DNA of 64,000 bases. Origin: Halalkalibacter oceani (GTDB lineage: Bacteria; Bacillota; Bacilli; Bacillales; Bacillaceae_D). Positions 1 to 8,393 of the stretch are shown piece after piece. The notes under the pieces were generated by a model that saw only the letters and a list, made by a program, of their open reading frames with translations, did not search any database and was not told the DNA's origin. The stretch covers positions 62,001 to 126,000 of the forward strand of contig NZ_JBEPKD010000004.1 in NCBI RefSeq assembly GCF_040544555.1, in the 5' to 3' direction. Position 1 is the stretch's first letter. Every line of letters begins with the position of its first letter. The position numbers and the translations under genes were made by a program.

Positions 1-3000
1 GACAAAACGATGATCGTGCTCAGCAGCATAAGATTGCGTCGTCGAATCCGCGTGCCCAATCAGTGTCAAATCAGCCGCGTTATCCTCAAACACGTCGTTG
101 CCGAACGCAACATCAAGATTGTGAATGATCACCTCTGTCAGGTTGTTATTCCTAAAGGCAAAAGCCACTATCTCCGTCACATTGTCTGGGATGATCACCT
201 CCGTCAGATCGTTATTCTGAAAGGCAGTGCTCCCAATTGTCTCCACACCGGTGCCCAGCTCCACCTCTGTCAGGTTGTTATTCGCAAAGGCACCAGACCC
301 TATCTCCGTCACATTGTCTGGGATGATCACGTCCGTCAGAGCGTTAAACGCAAAGGCAGAGTTCCCAATTGTCTGCACACCGGTGCCCAGCTCCACCTCT
401 GTCAGGGTGTTAGTCACAAAGGCGCCAGACCCTATAACCACCACGCTGTCTGGGATGATCACGTCCGTCAGAGTGTTATTCTGAAAGGCAGAGTCCCCAA
501 TCGTCTCCACACCGGCGCCCAACACCACCTCTGTCAGGCTGTTATTCCAAAAAGCGCCAGTCCCTATCTCCGTCACATTGTCTGGAATGATCACCTCTGT
601 CAGATTGTTATTCTGAAAGGCAGAGTCCCCAATCACCTCTACACCGGTGCCCAACACCACCTCTGTCAGGTTATTACCCTGAAAGGCAGAGCTCCCTATA
701 ACCACCACGCTGTCTGGAATGATCACCTCTGTCAGATTGTTATTTTGAAAGGCAGAACCCCCAATCGCGGTGACCGTCCGTTCCTCGATCATTTCCGGAA
801 TCACCAGCGACGTCGGCACAGGGCCATAATCGTCTTCGTTCCAGCCGGTGATCGTCAGCGTGTCATCGGCATTGATCTCATATTCAAAGCCCAGACCCAA
901 ATAAAGAACAATATCCACAAAATGATGCTCACGCTCCGCAGCATAACCTTCCGTCGTCGAGTCTACATAACCGATTAACGTCAGATCAGGGTCATTGTTC
1001 GGGAATACATTTCCGGAAAAATCAACCTCGTCGTTATGAATAATGACTGTTCGTAAGTCATTATATTCAAAAGCGCCGTTGCCAATCGACGTCACACTAT
1101 CCGGGATTTCCAGGCTAGTGAGGTTGTTATACCCAAAAGCACCGTTGCCAATCGACGTCACACTATCTGGAAGATCCAAGGATTCCAGAGCATTCCCCAT
1201 GAAAGCCTCCGTTCCGATCGTTAGCACATCGTCGCCGAATTCAATTTCCGTAAGACGATTGTCATAAAAAGCCCAATGCCCGATGCCTGTCACCCCATCT
1301 GGAATGACCACGGACGTCAGCTGGTTCCTAGAAAAAGCCTCGTCGGCAATTCTGTTTAGCCCCGTCCCAAACACGACCTCAGTGAGCTTATTGTCATGAA
1401 AAGCATACGCCCCCATAGTCGTCACACTATCGGGAATGACAATCCTCGTCAGTTCGTTTTGACCAAAAGCCCAGTTCCCAATTGCAGTCACGCCGTCGGG
1501 AATCACCACTTCCTCCAAATTGTTCATCGCAAACACATTGTTCCCGATCACCGCGAGCGTATTCGGAAGCGTTAATTCCTCCAAGCGGTTATCCGTAAAC
1601 GCATAATTCCCAATCGACGTTACCCCATCTGGAAGCGTCAACTCCGTCAGCCTGTTCCCCCAAAACGCATAGTCGCGAATTGTCGTCAGCGTATCCGGAA
1701 GGGACACTTCCGTCAGAGATTTTTCCTCGAAGGCTTCCTCCCCAATCGCAGTGACCGTCCGTCCCTCAATCATCTCCGGAATCACCAGCGACGTCGGCAC
1801 AGGGCCATAATCGGCTTCATTCCATCCAGTGATCGTTAACGTATCATCGGCGTTGATCTCATATTCAAAACTCAGCCCCGAATAAAGCCGAATATCCACA
1901 AAGCGATACTCATGCTCCGCGGCATACGCCTCCGTCGTCGATCCTCTATAACCGACTAAGGCCAGGTCGTCCGTGTTGTCCGCAAAGATGTTGCCGGAAG
2001 CTGCAAACACCACATCTTCAGGGGAAATGACCACTTGTGTGAGGTCGTTGTTTTGGAAAGCACCGTCGCCAATCTGTGTGACGTTTTCAGGGATGATCAC
2101 CTCGGTGAGAGCATTTCCCGCAAAAGCTTGATTGCCGATGGTCTCCAGATGATCCGGAAGAGCGACTTTCGCCAGAGCATTGCCGAAAAATGACTGGTTG
2201 CCGATGGCTTGCACACCTTCTGGAAGATCGACTGCTATAAGATTATTCCGAAAAAAAACATTCGACTCAATCGACGTAATACCAGCAGGAAGCGTCACTT
2301 CGGTCAGATTGTTAGCTTCAAAAGCACCGTTTCCAATCGTCGTCACGCTGTCGGGAAGCGTCACTTCCGTGAGCAGGTTATCTTGAAAAGACCAACGCCC
2401 GATCGTCGTTAGATTGTCCGGGAATGTTACTTCCACCAAGTCATTATTCCGAAAGGCTTCTTCACCAATGACTTCCAAATCCTCTGGAAACGCAGCTTCA
2501 GACAAACTGTTGTCCCGAAAAGCCCGCGCACCAATCTCCGTTAGATTGTCCGGGAATTCCACATCCTCCAAGTCATTATTCCGAAAGGCTTCCTCGCCAA
2601 TCGTTTCCAACCCCTCGGGAAACTCAATTTCAGTTAAACCGTTATTCTGAAAAGCCCGATCACCAATCTCCGTAATACGATTAGGAATCGCCACTTCCGT
2701 CAGCTCGTTATTGGCAAAAGCTTCAGCACCAATCTCTGTAACACTTGCAGGAATATTCAGCACTTCCAGCTTGTTTCCCATAAACGCTTGCGACCCGATG
2801 ACTTCCAACGCTGCCGAAAAAGTCACATCACTTAAAGCGTTATCCGCAAAAGCAGCTTCGGCAATCTCCGTGACCTCGTCGGGGATGGTTACATCCGTTA
2901 GACTACGATCACGAAAGGCATTCGCCCCAATCGTTGTGACAGTCAAGTCCTCACCGACGCTATCCGGGATGAACAACGGATCAGGCACGGCGCCATAGAC

Positions 3001-4068
3001 AGCCTCATCCCATCCCGTGATCGTTGCTGTCCCGTCACCGTGGTCGTCATATTGAAAGCCTGAGCCATCAATGTCGATAAAGTGGTAACCATACCCATCA
3101 GCATAAGCCTGTACGGTTGATCCGCCGATCAAGGTCAGCTCAGCAGCATTGTTCGCAAACACATTATCTCCGAACGTCACGCTGTCATGACGAATCACCA
3201 CTTCGCTGAGATCATTTTCTGAGAACGCGTTCCGGCCAATCTCCACAACACTTTCTGGGATCACGAGCTCCGTCAGGTTGTTACCCAGAAAAGCATGTGC
3301 TCCAATCGTTGTCACGCTATGAGAAATGGTCACCTCCGTAAGCCCTTTACCACGAAAGGCTTCTTCACCAACTCCCGTCACGGTCAACGTTTCCGCTTCA
3401 TCAGGGATTGACAACTCAGCCGGTATGATCAATGGATCAGGGACAGGACCAAAACCTGTTTCATCCCATCCCGTGATCGTCGCCGTGCCATCTCCGTTCC
3501 CTTCATACTCAAAGCCGTAACCCAAATAGTGGGCAATGCTCATGAAAGCATAGCCGTGCTCATCGGCATAAGCTTCTGTGGTTGATCCCACATCACCGAT
3601 TAAAGTCAAGTCCGAAGCGTTGCCCTCAAACACACCATCTCCGAACGTCACGCTGTCATTATGCACCACTACTGTGCTCAGCTCGTTATTATGAAAAGCC
3701 TGATTGCCAATGTCCGTCACGCTTGCCGGAATCGTCACCGTCGTCAAACGATTGTTGGAAAAAGCACCCATAACAATCCGCTCTACAGAATCTGGTATGC
3801 TTACTGCGGTCAATTCCCTTCTATCTAACACTCCGCTGGCAATGATCTTCAGCGGCTGCCCGCCCAGTTCCGCAGGCAGCTCCAGATCAATGCCCCTCTC
3901 ACCGAAATAGTTGCTCAGCATCACGTCGCCATCATCATTCACATAATACTGAAAGTCTCCCTCAATGTATGGTCCCTCAGTCGCACTCACCATTGTAATG
4001 GGCAACATTTGCGCCATTAAGGCAAGGATCAAGAGTAGGGAGATCAACCGCCTCTTTTTTCGAGTCAT
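1..4068 (-). CDS. BspA-type leucine-rich-repeat surface protein, cut by the left edge
   Basis: Open from an ATG at 4068 (AGGAGAG 7 nt upstream) to the window edge without a stop: 1356 codons seen, C-terminus missing. The N-terminus has a basic start, a hydrophobic core and a likely signal-peptidase site after about residue 29, so it is exported. The rest is LRR_5 (BspA/Treponema type) repeats of about 22-23 residues of the form LTEVxIPDSVTxIGxxAFxxN. They fall into blocks separated by a recurring module (F-x-Y-E-x-N-x-D-x-T-x-TITGW) near residues 183, 334, 733 and 1059, with a divergent version near 36. Each module follows a YAxExxxxFVDI stretch. BspA-type proteins are usually adhesins or other surface proteins. 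No anchor is visible because the C-terminus is outside the window. Its neighbours are two SLH surface proteins with the same promoter layout. The fold and secretion are clear; the ligand is unknown. Confidence 0.93.
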   Translation of the reverse strand, partial: MTRKKRRLISLLLILALMAQMLPITMVSATEGPYIEGDFQYYVNDDGDVMLSNYFGERGIDLELPAELGGQPLKIIASGVLDRRELTAVSIPDSVERIVMGAFSNNRLTTVTIPASVTDIGNQAFHNNELSTVVVHNDSVTFGDGVFEGNASDLTLIGDVGSTTEAYADEHGYAFMSIAHYLGYGFEYEGNGDGTATITGWDETGFGPVPDPLIIPAELSIPDEAETLTVTGVGEEAFRGKGLTEVTISHSVTTIGAHAFLGNNLTELVIPESVVEIGRNAFSENDLSEVVIRHDSVTFGDNVFANNAAELTLIGGSTVQAYADGYGYHFIDIDGSGFQYDDHGDGTATITGWDEAVYGAVPDPLFIPDSVGEDLTVTTIGANAFRDRSLTDVTIPDEVTEIAEAAFADNALSDVTFSAALEVIGSQAFMGNKLEVLNIPASVTEIGAEAFANNELTEVAIPNRITEIGDRAFQNNGLTEIEFPEGLETIGEEAFRNNDLEDVEFPDNLTEIGARAFRDNSLSEAAFPEDLEVIGEEAFRNNDLVEVTFPDNLTTIGRWSFQDNLLTEVTLPDSVTTIGNGAFEANNLTEVTLPAGITSIESNVFFRNNLIAVDLPEGVQAIGNQSFFGNALAKVALPDHLETIGNQAFAGNALTEVIIPENVTQIGDGAFQNNDLTQVVISPEDVVFAASGNIFADNTDDLALVGYRGSTTEAYAAEHEYRFVDIRLYSGLSFEYEINADDTLTITGWNEADYGPVPTSLVIPEMIEGRTVTAIGEEAFEEKSLTEVSLPDTLTTIRDYAFWGNRLTELTLPDGVTSIGNYAFTDNRLEELTLPNTLAVIGNNVFAMNNLEEVVIPDGVTAIGNWAFGQNELTRIVIPDSVTTMGAYAFHDNKLTEVVFGTGLNRIADEAFSRNQLTSVVIPDGVTGIGHWAFYDNRLTEIEFGDDVLTIGTEAFMGNALESLDLPDSVTSIGNGAFGYNNLTSLEIPDSVTSIGNGAFEYNDLRTVIIHNDEVDFSGNVFPNNDPDLTLIGYVDSTTEGYAAEREHHFVDIVLYLGLGFEYEINADDTLTITGWNEDDYGPVPTSLVIPEMIEERTVTAIGGSAFQNNNLTEVIIPDSVVVIGSSAFQGNNLTEVVLGTGVEVIGDSAFQNNNLTEVIIPDNVTEIGTGAFWNNSLTEVVLGAGVETIGDSAFQNNTLTDVIIPDSVVVIGSGAFVTNTLTEVELGTGVQTIGNSAFAFNALTDVIIPDNVTEIGSGAFANNNLTEVELGTGVETIGSTAFQNNDLTEVIIPDNVTEIVAFAFRNNNLTEVIIHNLDVAFGNDVFEDNAADLTLIGHADSTTQSYAAEHDHRFV
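205..864 (-). repeat. 132-bp higher-order tandem repeat inside the LRR gene
   Basis: The same word (cag[a/g]..gtta) recurs at 205, 337, 469, 601 and 733, exactly 132 bp apart. Each unit codes for 44 residues: one 22-residue repeat of type IIPDxVxxIG and one of type LGTGVxxIG. Elsewhere in the gene the repeats do not alternate in this way, so this block looks like a recent tandem amplification of a two-repeat unit. The end coordinate marks one full period after the last anchor and is approximate. Confidence 0.85.
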
Positions 4069-4102
4069 CCATCTTCTCTCCTTTTCTATCAAGCTATCAG
4101 TC

Positions 4103-4147
4103 ATTCTATCATTGTAAAAGGAGAAAAATGGTTAAAGCTTCGTTAAA
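4103..4147 (-). promoter_or_regulatory. PhoP-like direct repeat and -10 box of the LRR gene
   Basis: Read on the minus strand: TTTAACG, 4 nt, TTTAACC (4147 to 4130), then exactly 21 nt, then TAGAAT (4108-4103) as -10. No good -35 is present; the second repeat covers that position. The two SLH genes have the same layout. The 11-bp period of TTAAC-type hexamers is like Bacillus PhoP boxes; the identity of the regulator is inferred. Confidence 0.6.
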
Positions 4148-4522
4148 GGATCTTGTATAAGTTTGAGATGGACAAGCAAGACGGATAGATCGGCCACCTG
4201 GCATTTACGACTATTGTTATTCTGGCAACCAGCTAGTTACGGTCTTTCACCACTAAGTGATGCATCGCACCAAACGCATGAAAAAAAGAGCCAAAAAAGG
4301 AATCCATCTTATCATACGGATTCCCTTTCCGGCTCCTTGGCAGTACGGCAAACGTCCTTGCTGTTTTATTCCACGGGTGCTTCATGTCGACGTATGTTCA
4401 ATAGCTTATCGGCAATTCTCTTCGTGCCACGAACGAAGCCCCCTCCTCTGCATGAACGGTGGCATGGCTGTCTCTAATGTCTGGGAGATTTATTGAGCTC
4501 GTATATCTAAAAAGCGAAAAAA

Positions 4523-4649
4523 CTTGAAACAAAAGGCTGGTTTACCTTTTGTTTCAAGCTCCGAAGCAGTGTGCGAAGCCTGCGCCAGATTTTAACCATT
4601 ACCAAAACGATTCTTAGGTTAGTACGTTGCACAGAACTGAAACACTGCC
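4523..4649 (+). repeat. Dispersed structured element, copy 1
   Basis: Perfect 14-bp hairpin (4523-4536 with 4545-4558) with the AAAAGG/CCTTTT apex. It is followed by GCAGTG (4566-4571), loop TGCGAAGCC (4572-4580), an imperfect inner stem, a small TAACC/GGTTA hairpin, right loop CAGAACTGAAA (4632-4642) and CACTGC (4643-4648). This copy is degenerate in its inner stem. The rest of the 4149-4692 gap holds nothing else I can support. Confidence 0.7.
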
Positions 4650-4692
4650 ATATTTCCCATCAAAACCTTAGCCGTAACCCAGTCTCCGTCAT

Positions 4693-7600
4693 TCATTCTA
4701 CAGTTAAGTCAATCTTGATAACCTGATCACCCAAGACAGCTATGATAACCGTATCTCCTGCACTGACAGCCCTAACCTGACCATTCTCTACCGTGGCGAT
4801 TCCGGAATCTCGGGAGTGCCACATCGCTAGCGACGTTACATCCTCGTCGGTGGTGCCGTCACTCCATTCGCCCGTCAACGTGATAGCGGCTGTGGTGTTG
4901 TCCGTCATGTTCAGGTTGAGCGACTCGGTAGACCCAGTGATTGCCGTCAGCTCAAGCCCTTCATCTGCTCCCGGCGCTTCATACGTCCAGTACAATTGCG
5001 GCAGCCCGACACCGTCGTTGATGATCCAGACCGGCTCTCCATCCAAATCGTCGTCGCCGGCGAACGGCCAATGCTCATACGTGGAACGTTGCATCAATTC
5101 CGTGTCTGTTCTCAGGTTGCCGATAGCGTTGTCGGGACCGTTGTGGTAGGAGTATACGGACACCCCGGACTCGGTGGAAACCAGACCGGCGGGCTCTAAG
5201 TCGCCATTCACGTTCCCCGTTGCATACCCGTAGGCAAAGTTTCCGCTGCTAGGGTTACCCGAAATGAGACCAGCAGGGAAATTTGTGGCGTTCACGTCGC
5301 CCGTGGCGTAGACATGGGCAACGTTCCCGGTATTCCATCCGATCAGACCGCCGGAATTAGACCCGCTGGAGATGGTGCCCGTGGCGAAAGATAGCACTAC
5401 CGTACCAGCGTTTGTGCCGATCAGGCCGCCATTGTCTCGATTTATCCCGGGCACCTCTACATCACCCGTCGCGTACGTGCGGATGACGGTCGCGGAGTCC
5501 CTGTTGTACCCGATGAGACCACCGGTATTATAACCGCCCGTCACGTTGCCGGTTGCGTTGGAATCGGCAACCGTTCCAAAGTTCTCTCCGATCAGTCCTC
5601 CCGAGCGTGAGCCATCCGTGTATCCAAACACGGTGACGTCCGAACTGGAGTCAGTGACCGTACTACCTCCGTCTAGAAATCCAAGCAGCCCCCCGACGAT
5701 GCCACGACCGGACACTTCACCGGAGACCGTCGCGTTCGTGACGCTCCCATTGCCGTCCAATTTTCCAACGAGCAAACCGACAAACATTTTCCCCTCAGGA
5801 TCATCGTCTGTCGTTGTGTCGACGTACGCGTTGTCCAGAACCACATTCTGGATATGTCCTCCTTGTACATGGCCGAACATCCCTTGGTTATCCTCAGCCC
5901 TGTTGATGGTCAGATTGGCAATCGTATGGTCGCCGCCGTCGAACGTTCCGGTAAACGGGTTCCCGTCCGTACCAATTGGCTCCCAACCCCCGTTTTCCTT
6001 ATACGACAGGCACCACTCCACATCCGCAAAATCGTCGCAACGAATTTCGCCACCGTCCGTCGCAGGCAGTTCAATATTGTCGGTTAGCACGAAGTGAGCG
6101 TCCAGTTTTTTGCGAATGCTGGTTAATTGCTCGAAATTCGCCACTTCAAACGGAGTCTCTGCCGTCCCCTCTCCCGTTTCAAACAGATTGTCTACGGTAA
6201 TCGGATCGCTGATCAACTCCACTGTGTCAGCTTGAAACCGTAGTCTCACGCCTTCACCGATGCCTCTAAGAATGAGATGATCGAAGGTGGCCACACCGTC
6301 TGTCGTAACGACCGTAGCCGTTCCGCCAACGAGTTCACTCGGGCCGGTGCCCGCATCGGACACCTCCACCGTCACGGATACCGACTCCGGTATCCGATTG
6401 CCAAATGTATCGGTGACGCTCACCGATACGGCAAAAGCCGTTTCTTCCACTACACTCGCCACAGGGGCGTTGAAATGGAGTTCCGCCAACATGCCGTATT
6501 GGGGTTCCACCGTCATCGTATCGGAGATGATCGCCGCACCGCCGTCGATACGAACCTCGATAGGTTGCAAGGCGGCATGGTGCAAAATTAACTCGCCACT
6601 TGCCTTCCCGTCCGTGAAGCGCAATATGGCGTCCGTCGCCGCGCCTTCCAGCTTCTCGCCGGCGAAGAAACCCGCAGTTCCATCGGGAGCGAAGCTGTAT
6701 CCGCTCAAGGTTACGGTATAATCGCCATTAAAATCCCTATCCCGTTCGTCATCGGACCGATAGACCTCGACAGTTACATCGACAGGGGTCCCCGCTGAAG
6801 CGGTAGGATCAGAAACCGCTACTTTCATATAGTTTGCGTCTTTCCCATCGGATATTGGAGGCCCACCGGAGCCACCACCAGATCCACCACTGCCCCTGTC
6901 GGTTCCTCCGCCCTGGTTTCCGCTTCCGGGTTCGATCATTTCAATCCGTCCTTCATTGATCAAGTCGATGATGCGGGCATCGTCTAGCAGGTACAATGTC
7001 GAATCCGTCACTTCTTCCGTCACATAAAGCAGGTCGATGACCGCACGGACGATGCTCATCTCCATTTCGCTGCCATTCAGCATGACGTTTTGAAAACCTT
7101 CCCCGTCGGCATTGTCCGTTACCTCCATCTGGACATCCGAAAAGACGATCGTTTCTGTGACGGACGTATTTCCAGAAGCGACAATACGTACCGCGCCGTT
7201 TTCTTTGTCGATAACGAGCCGGAGGACGACACTGTCGTTCAGATGAATACTTTCACTTCCTCCGCCGTGCACCTCCATCGTGCTGCGCACCTCTACTCTG
7301 TGTAGATTAACATCTCCTTCGCCGACTTCTTTCGCAATGACCAGGTCGCCCTCAATAATGACATTTTGCAATGTTACATTTGATGCGGTCACGGTCACAT
7401 CGCCGGCAATCCAGTGTAAACTGCCGTCTTCCGGACCAAGTGTGTCGCCTTCCTCGTCAATGATCACATGCTCTGCTTCCTTTTCCGGATCAGAGTCCTC
7501 CCTCACTTCAAGCGCCTGATCTAGCAGTACAATCGCTTCTGCCCGGGTCAGCGAACGTTCCGGTTGAAACTGTCCGTCTGGATAGCCGCTCATAATACTG

Positions 7601-8118
7601 TTCGCCTTGACGGCGCCAATCGCACCGCGGCTCCATTCCGCGATCGCTGTTTCGTCAACGAAGGTAGCCGCCGCTGCCGGATCGGGATCAAGCGCTAAAA
7701 TATTTTTCATCATCTGCGCCGCTTCCGCCCGGCTCACTTCCCGCAACGGACGGAATGACTCATCTCGATACCCTGATATGTATCCTCCTTGAACTGCAGA
7801 TGCCACCGCGGGAGCGTACCAGTCGTTCTCATCCACGTCATGAAAGGGGATCGCCGCGCCTGCCGAAAATCCGAACGCGCGATTGACCAAAACGATAAAC
7901 TCGGCACGCGTGACCGACTGATCCGGACGAATGGATCCGTCAGGAAAACCATTCAGCATGTTCATATTCATCCATTTTTCAATCGTTTCATTTGCCCAAT
8001 GGCCGGCATAATCGCCCCCTTCCGCCGGATTGGCCTGAACCGCAGGCGCGATGTCTCCCGCTGCGAGGCACAGAGTCAAAACGAGCCAGACAACCAAACT
8101 TAGCTTTTTCAATTGCAT
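4693..8118 (-). CDS. SLH-anchored surface protein with Ig-like, GLUG and Big_2 regions (paralogue 1)
   Basis: 1141 residues from the ATG at 8118, preferred over an upstream in-frame start because GGGAGGTGG lies just before it. Order: signal peptide; three SLH domains (about 22-70, 78-130, 140-190) that bind secondary cell-wall polymer; a beta-rich segment with the words EGDLVI and HGGGSESI; a Gly/Ser-rich linker near 420-440; one or two Ig-like regions; then a GTAETPFEVANFEQL start typical of a parallel beta-helix, followed by repeated GLUG motifs (GGLIGxNxGxVxxSYATGxV). A Big_2-like domain closes the protein. It aligns through SLH, beta segment, Ig-like region and GLUG repeats with the next gene but has the extra C-terminal Big_2. 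A cell-surface or S-layer-associated adhesin is likely; the ligand is unknown. Confidence 0.93.
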   Translation of the reverse strand: MQLKKLSLVVWLVLTLCLAAGDIAPAVQANPAEGGDYAGHWANETIEKWMNMNMLNGFPDGSIRPDQSVTRAEFIVLVNRAFGFSAGAAIPFHDVDENDWYAPAVASAVQGGYISGYRDESFRPLREVSRAEAAQMMKNILALDPDPAAAATFVDETAIAEWSRGAIGAVKANSIMSGYPDGQFQPERSLTRAEAIVLLDQALEVREDSDPEKEAEHVIIDEEGDTLGPEDGSLHWIAGDVTVTASNVTLQNVIIEGDLVIAKEVGEGDVNLHRVEVRSTMEVHGGGSESIHLNDSVVLRLVIDKENGAVRIVASGNTSVTETIVFSDVQMEVTDNADGEGFQNVMLNGSEMEMSIVRAVIDLLYVTEEVTDSTLYLLDDARIIDLINEGRIEMIEPGSGNQGGGTDRGSGGSGGGSGGPPISDGKDANYMKVAVSDPTASAGTPVDVTVEVYRSDDERDRDFNGDYTVTLSGYSFAPDGTAGFFAGEKLEGAATDAILRFTDGKASGELILHHAALQPIEVRIDGGAAIISDTMTVEPQYGMLAELHFNAPVASVVEETAFAVSVSVTDTFGNRIPESVSVTVEVSDAGTGPSELVGGTATVVTTDGVATFDHLILRGIGEGVRLRFQADTVELISDPITVDNLFETGEGTAETPFEVANFEQLTSIRKKLDAHFVLTDNIELPATDGGEIRCDDFADVEWCLSYKENGGWEPIGTDGNPFTGTFDGGDHTIANLTINRAEDNQGMFGHVQGGHIQNVVLDNAYVDTTTDDDPEGKMFVGLLVGKLDGNGSVTNATVSGEVSGRGIVGGLLGFLDGGSTVTDSSSDVTVFGYTDGSRSGGLIGENFGTVADSNATGNVTGGYNTGGLIGYNRDSATVIRTYATGDVEVPGINRDNGGLIGTNAGTVVLSFATGTISSGSNSGGLIGWNTGNVAHVYATGDVNATNFPAGLISGNPSSGNFAYGYATGNVNGDLEPAGLVSTESGVSVYSYHNGPDNAIGNLRTDTELMQRSTYEHWPFAGDDDLDGEPVWIINDGVGLPQLYWTYEAPGADEGLELTAITGSTESLNLNMTDNTTAAITLTGEWSDGTTDEDVTSLAMWHSRDSGIATVENGQVRAVSAGDTVIIAVLGDQVIKIDLTVE

Positions 8119-8169
8119 AGCCACCTCCCAGATTACAAATGTTTTATTTGATAACACCTTATCTGAATA

Positions 8170-8214
8170 ATCTTATCACCGCCTACCTCCCAATTTGGTT
8201 AAAGAAAGGTTAAA
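8170..8214 (-). promoter_or_regulatory. PhoP-like direct repeat and -10 box of SLH gene 1
   Basis: Minus strand: TTTAACC, 4 nt, TTTAACC (8214 to 8197), 21 nt, then TAAGAT (8175-8170). The spacing is identical to the promoters of the LRR gene and SLH gene 2. The upstream edge almost touches the terminator of SLH gene 2. Confidence 0.6.
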
Positions 8215-8217
8215 AAA

Positions 8218-8242
8218 GATCCGAGGCTGATAGCCTCGGATC
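8218..8242 (-). terminator. Rho-independent terminator after SLH gene 2
   Basis: Perfect 11-bp stem (8218-8228 with 8232-8242) and a 3-nt loop. On the minus strand it is followed by CTTTTTTAA. It separates the two SLH genes into independent transcription units. Confidence 0.8.
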
Positions 8243-8393
8243 GGGTCAACCCTCTCGTCAAGAGTCCGAACAATATGAGTTATCGCAGCAAGTCATGATA
8301 ACATCCGTCTATCTCATAAGGAGCACAACAGGCTGCAACAAAGCTTTAAAAAACCCCTTTTTTAAGCATACTGAATACGGAACTTATTCCAAC

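Noticed and set aside
205..864. CRISPR-like array, suggested by regular spacing
   Set aside because: The 132-bp periodic units are in-frame coding repeats, without short palindromic repeats or unique spacers.
10..978. 322-residue plus-strand open frame with repeats
   Set aside because: It is the shadow of the minus-strand LRR gene, whose frame continues without stop to 4068 and has a signal peptide and family repeats.
4163..4496. Plus-strand frames of about 80-104 residues in the gap after the LRR promoter
   Set aside because: No ribosome site, Ser/Pro/Arg-rich out-of-frame composition, two overlapping frames; looks like chance.
5546..6721. Long plus-strand frames opposite SLH gene 1
   Set aside because: Shadows of the GLUG and Ig-like region; no domain, no ribosome site.
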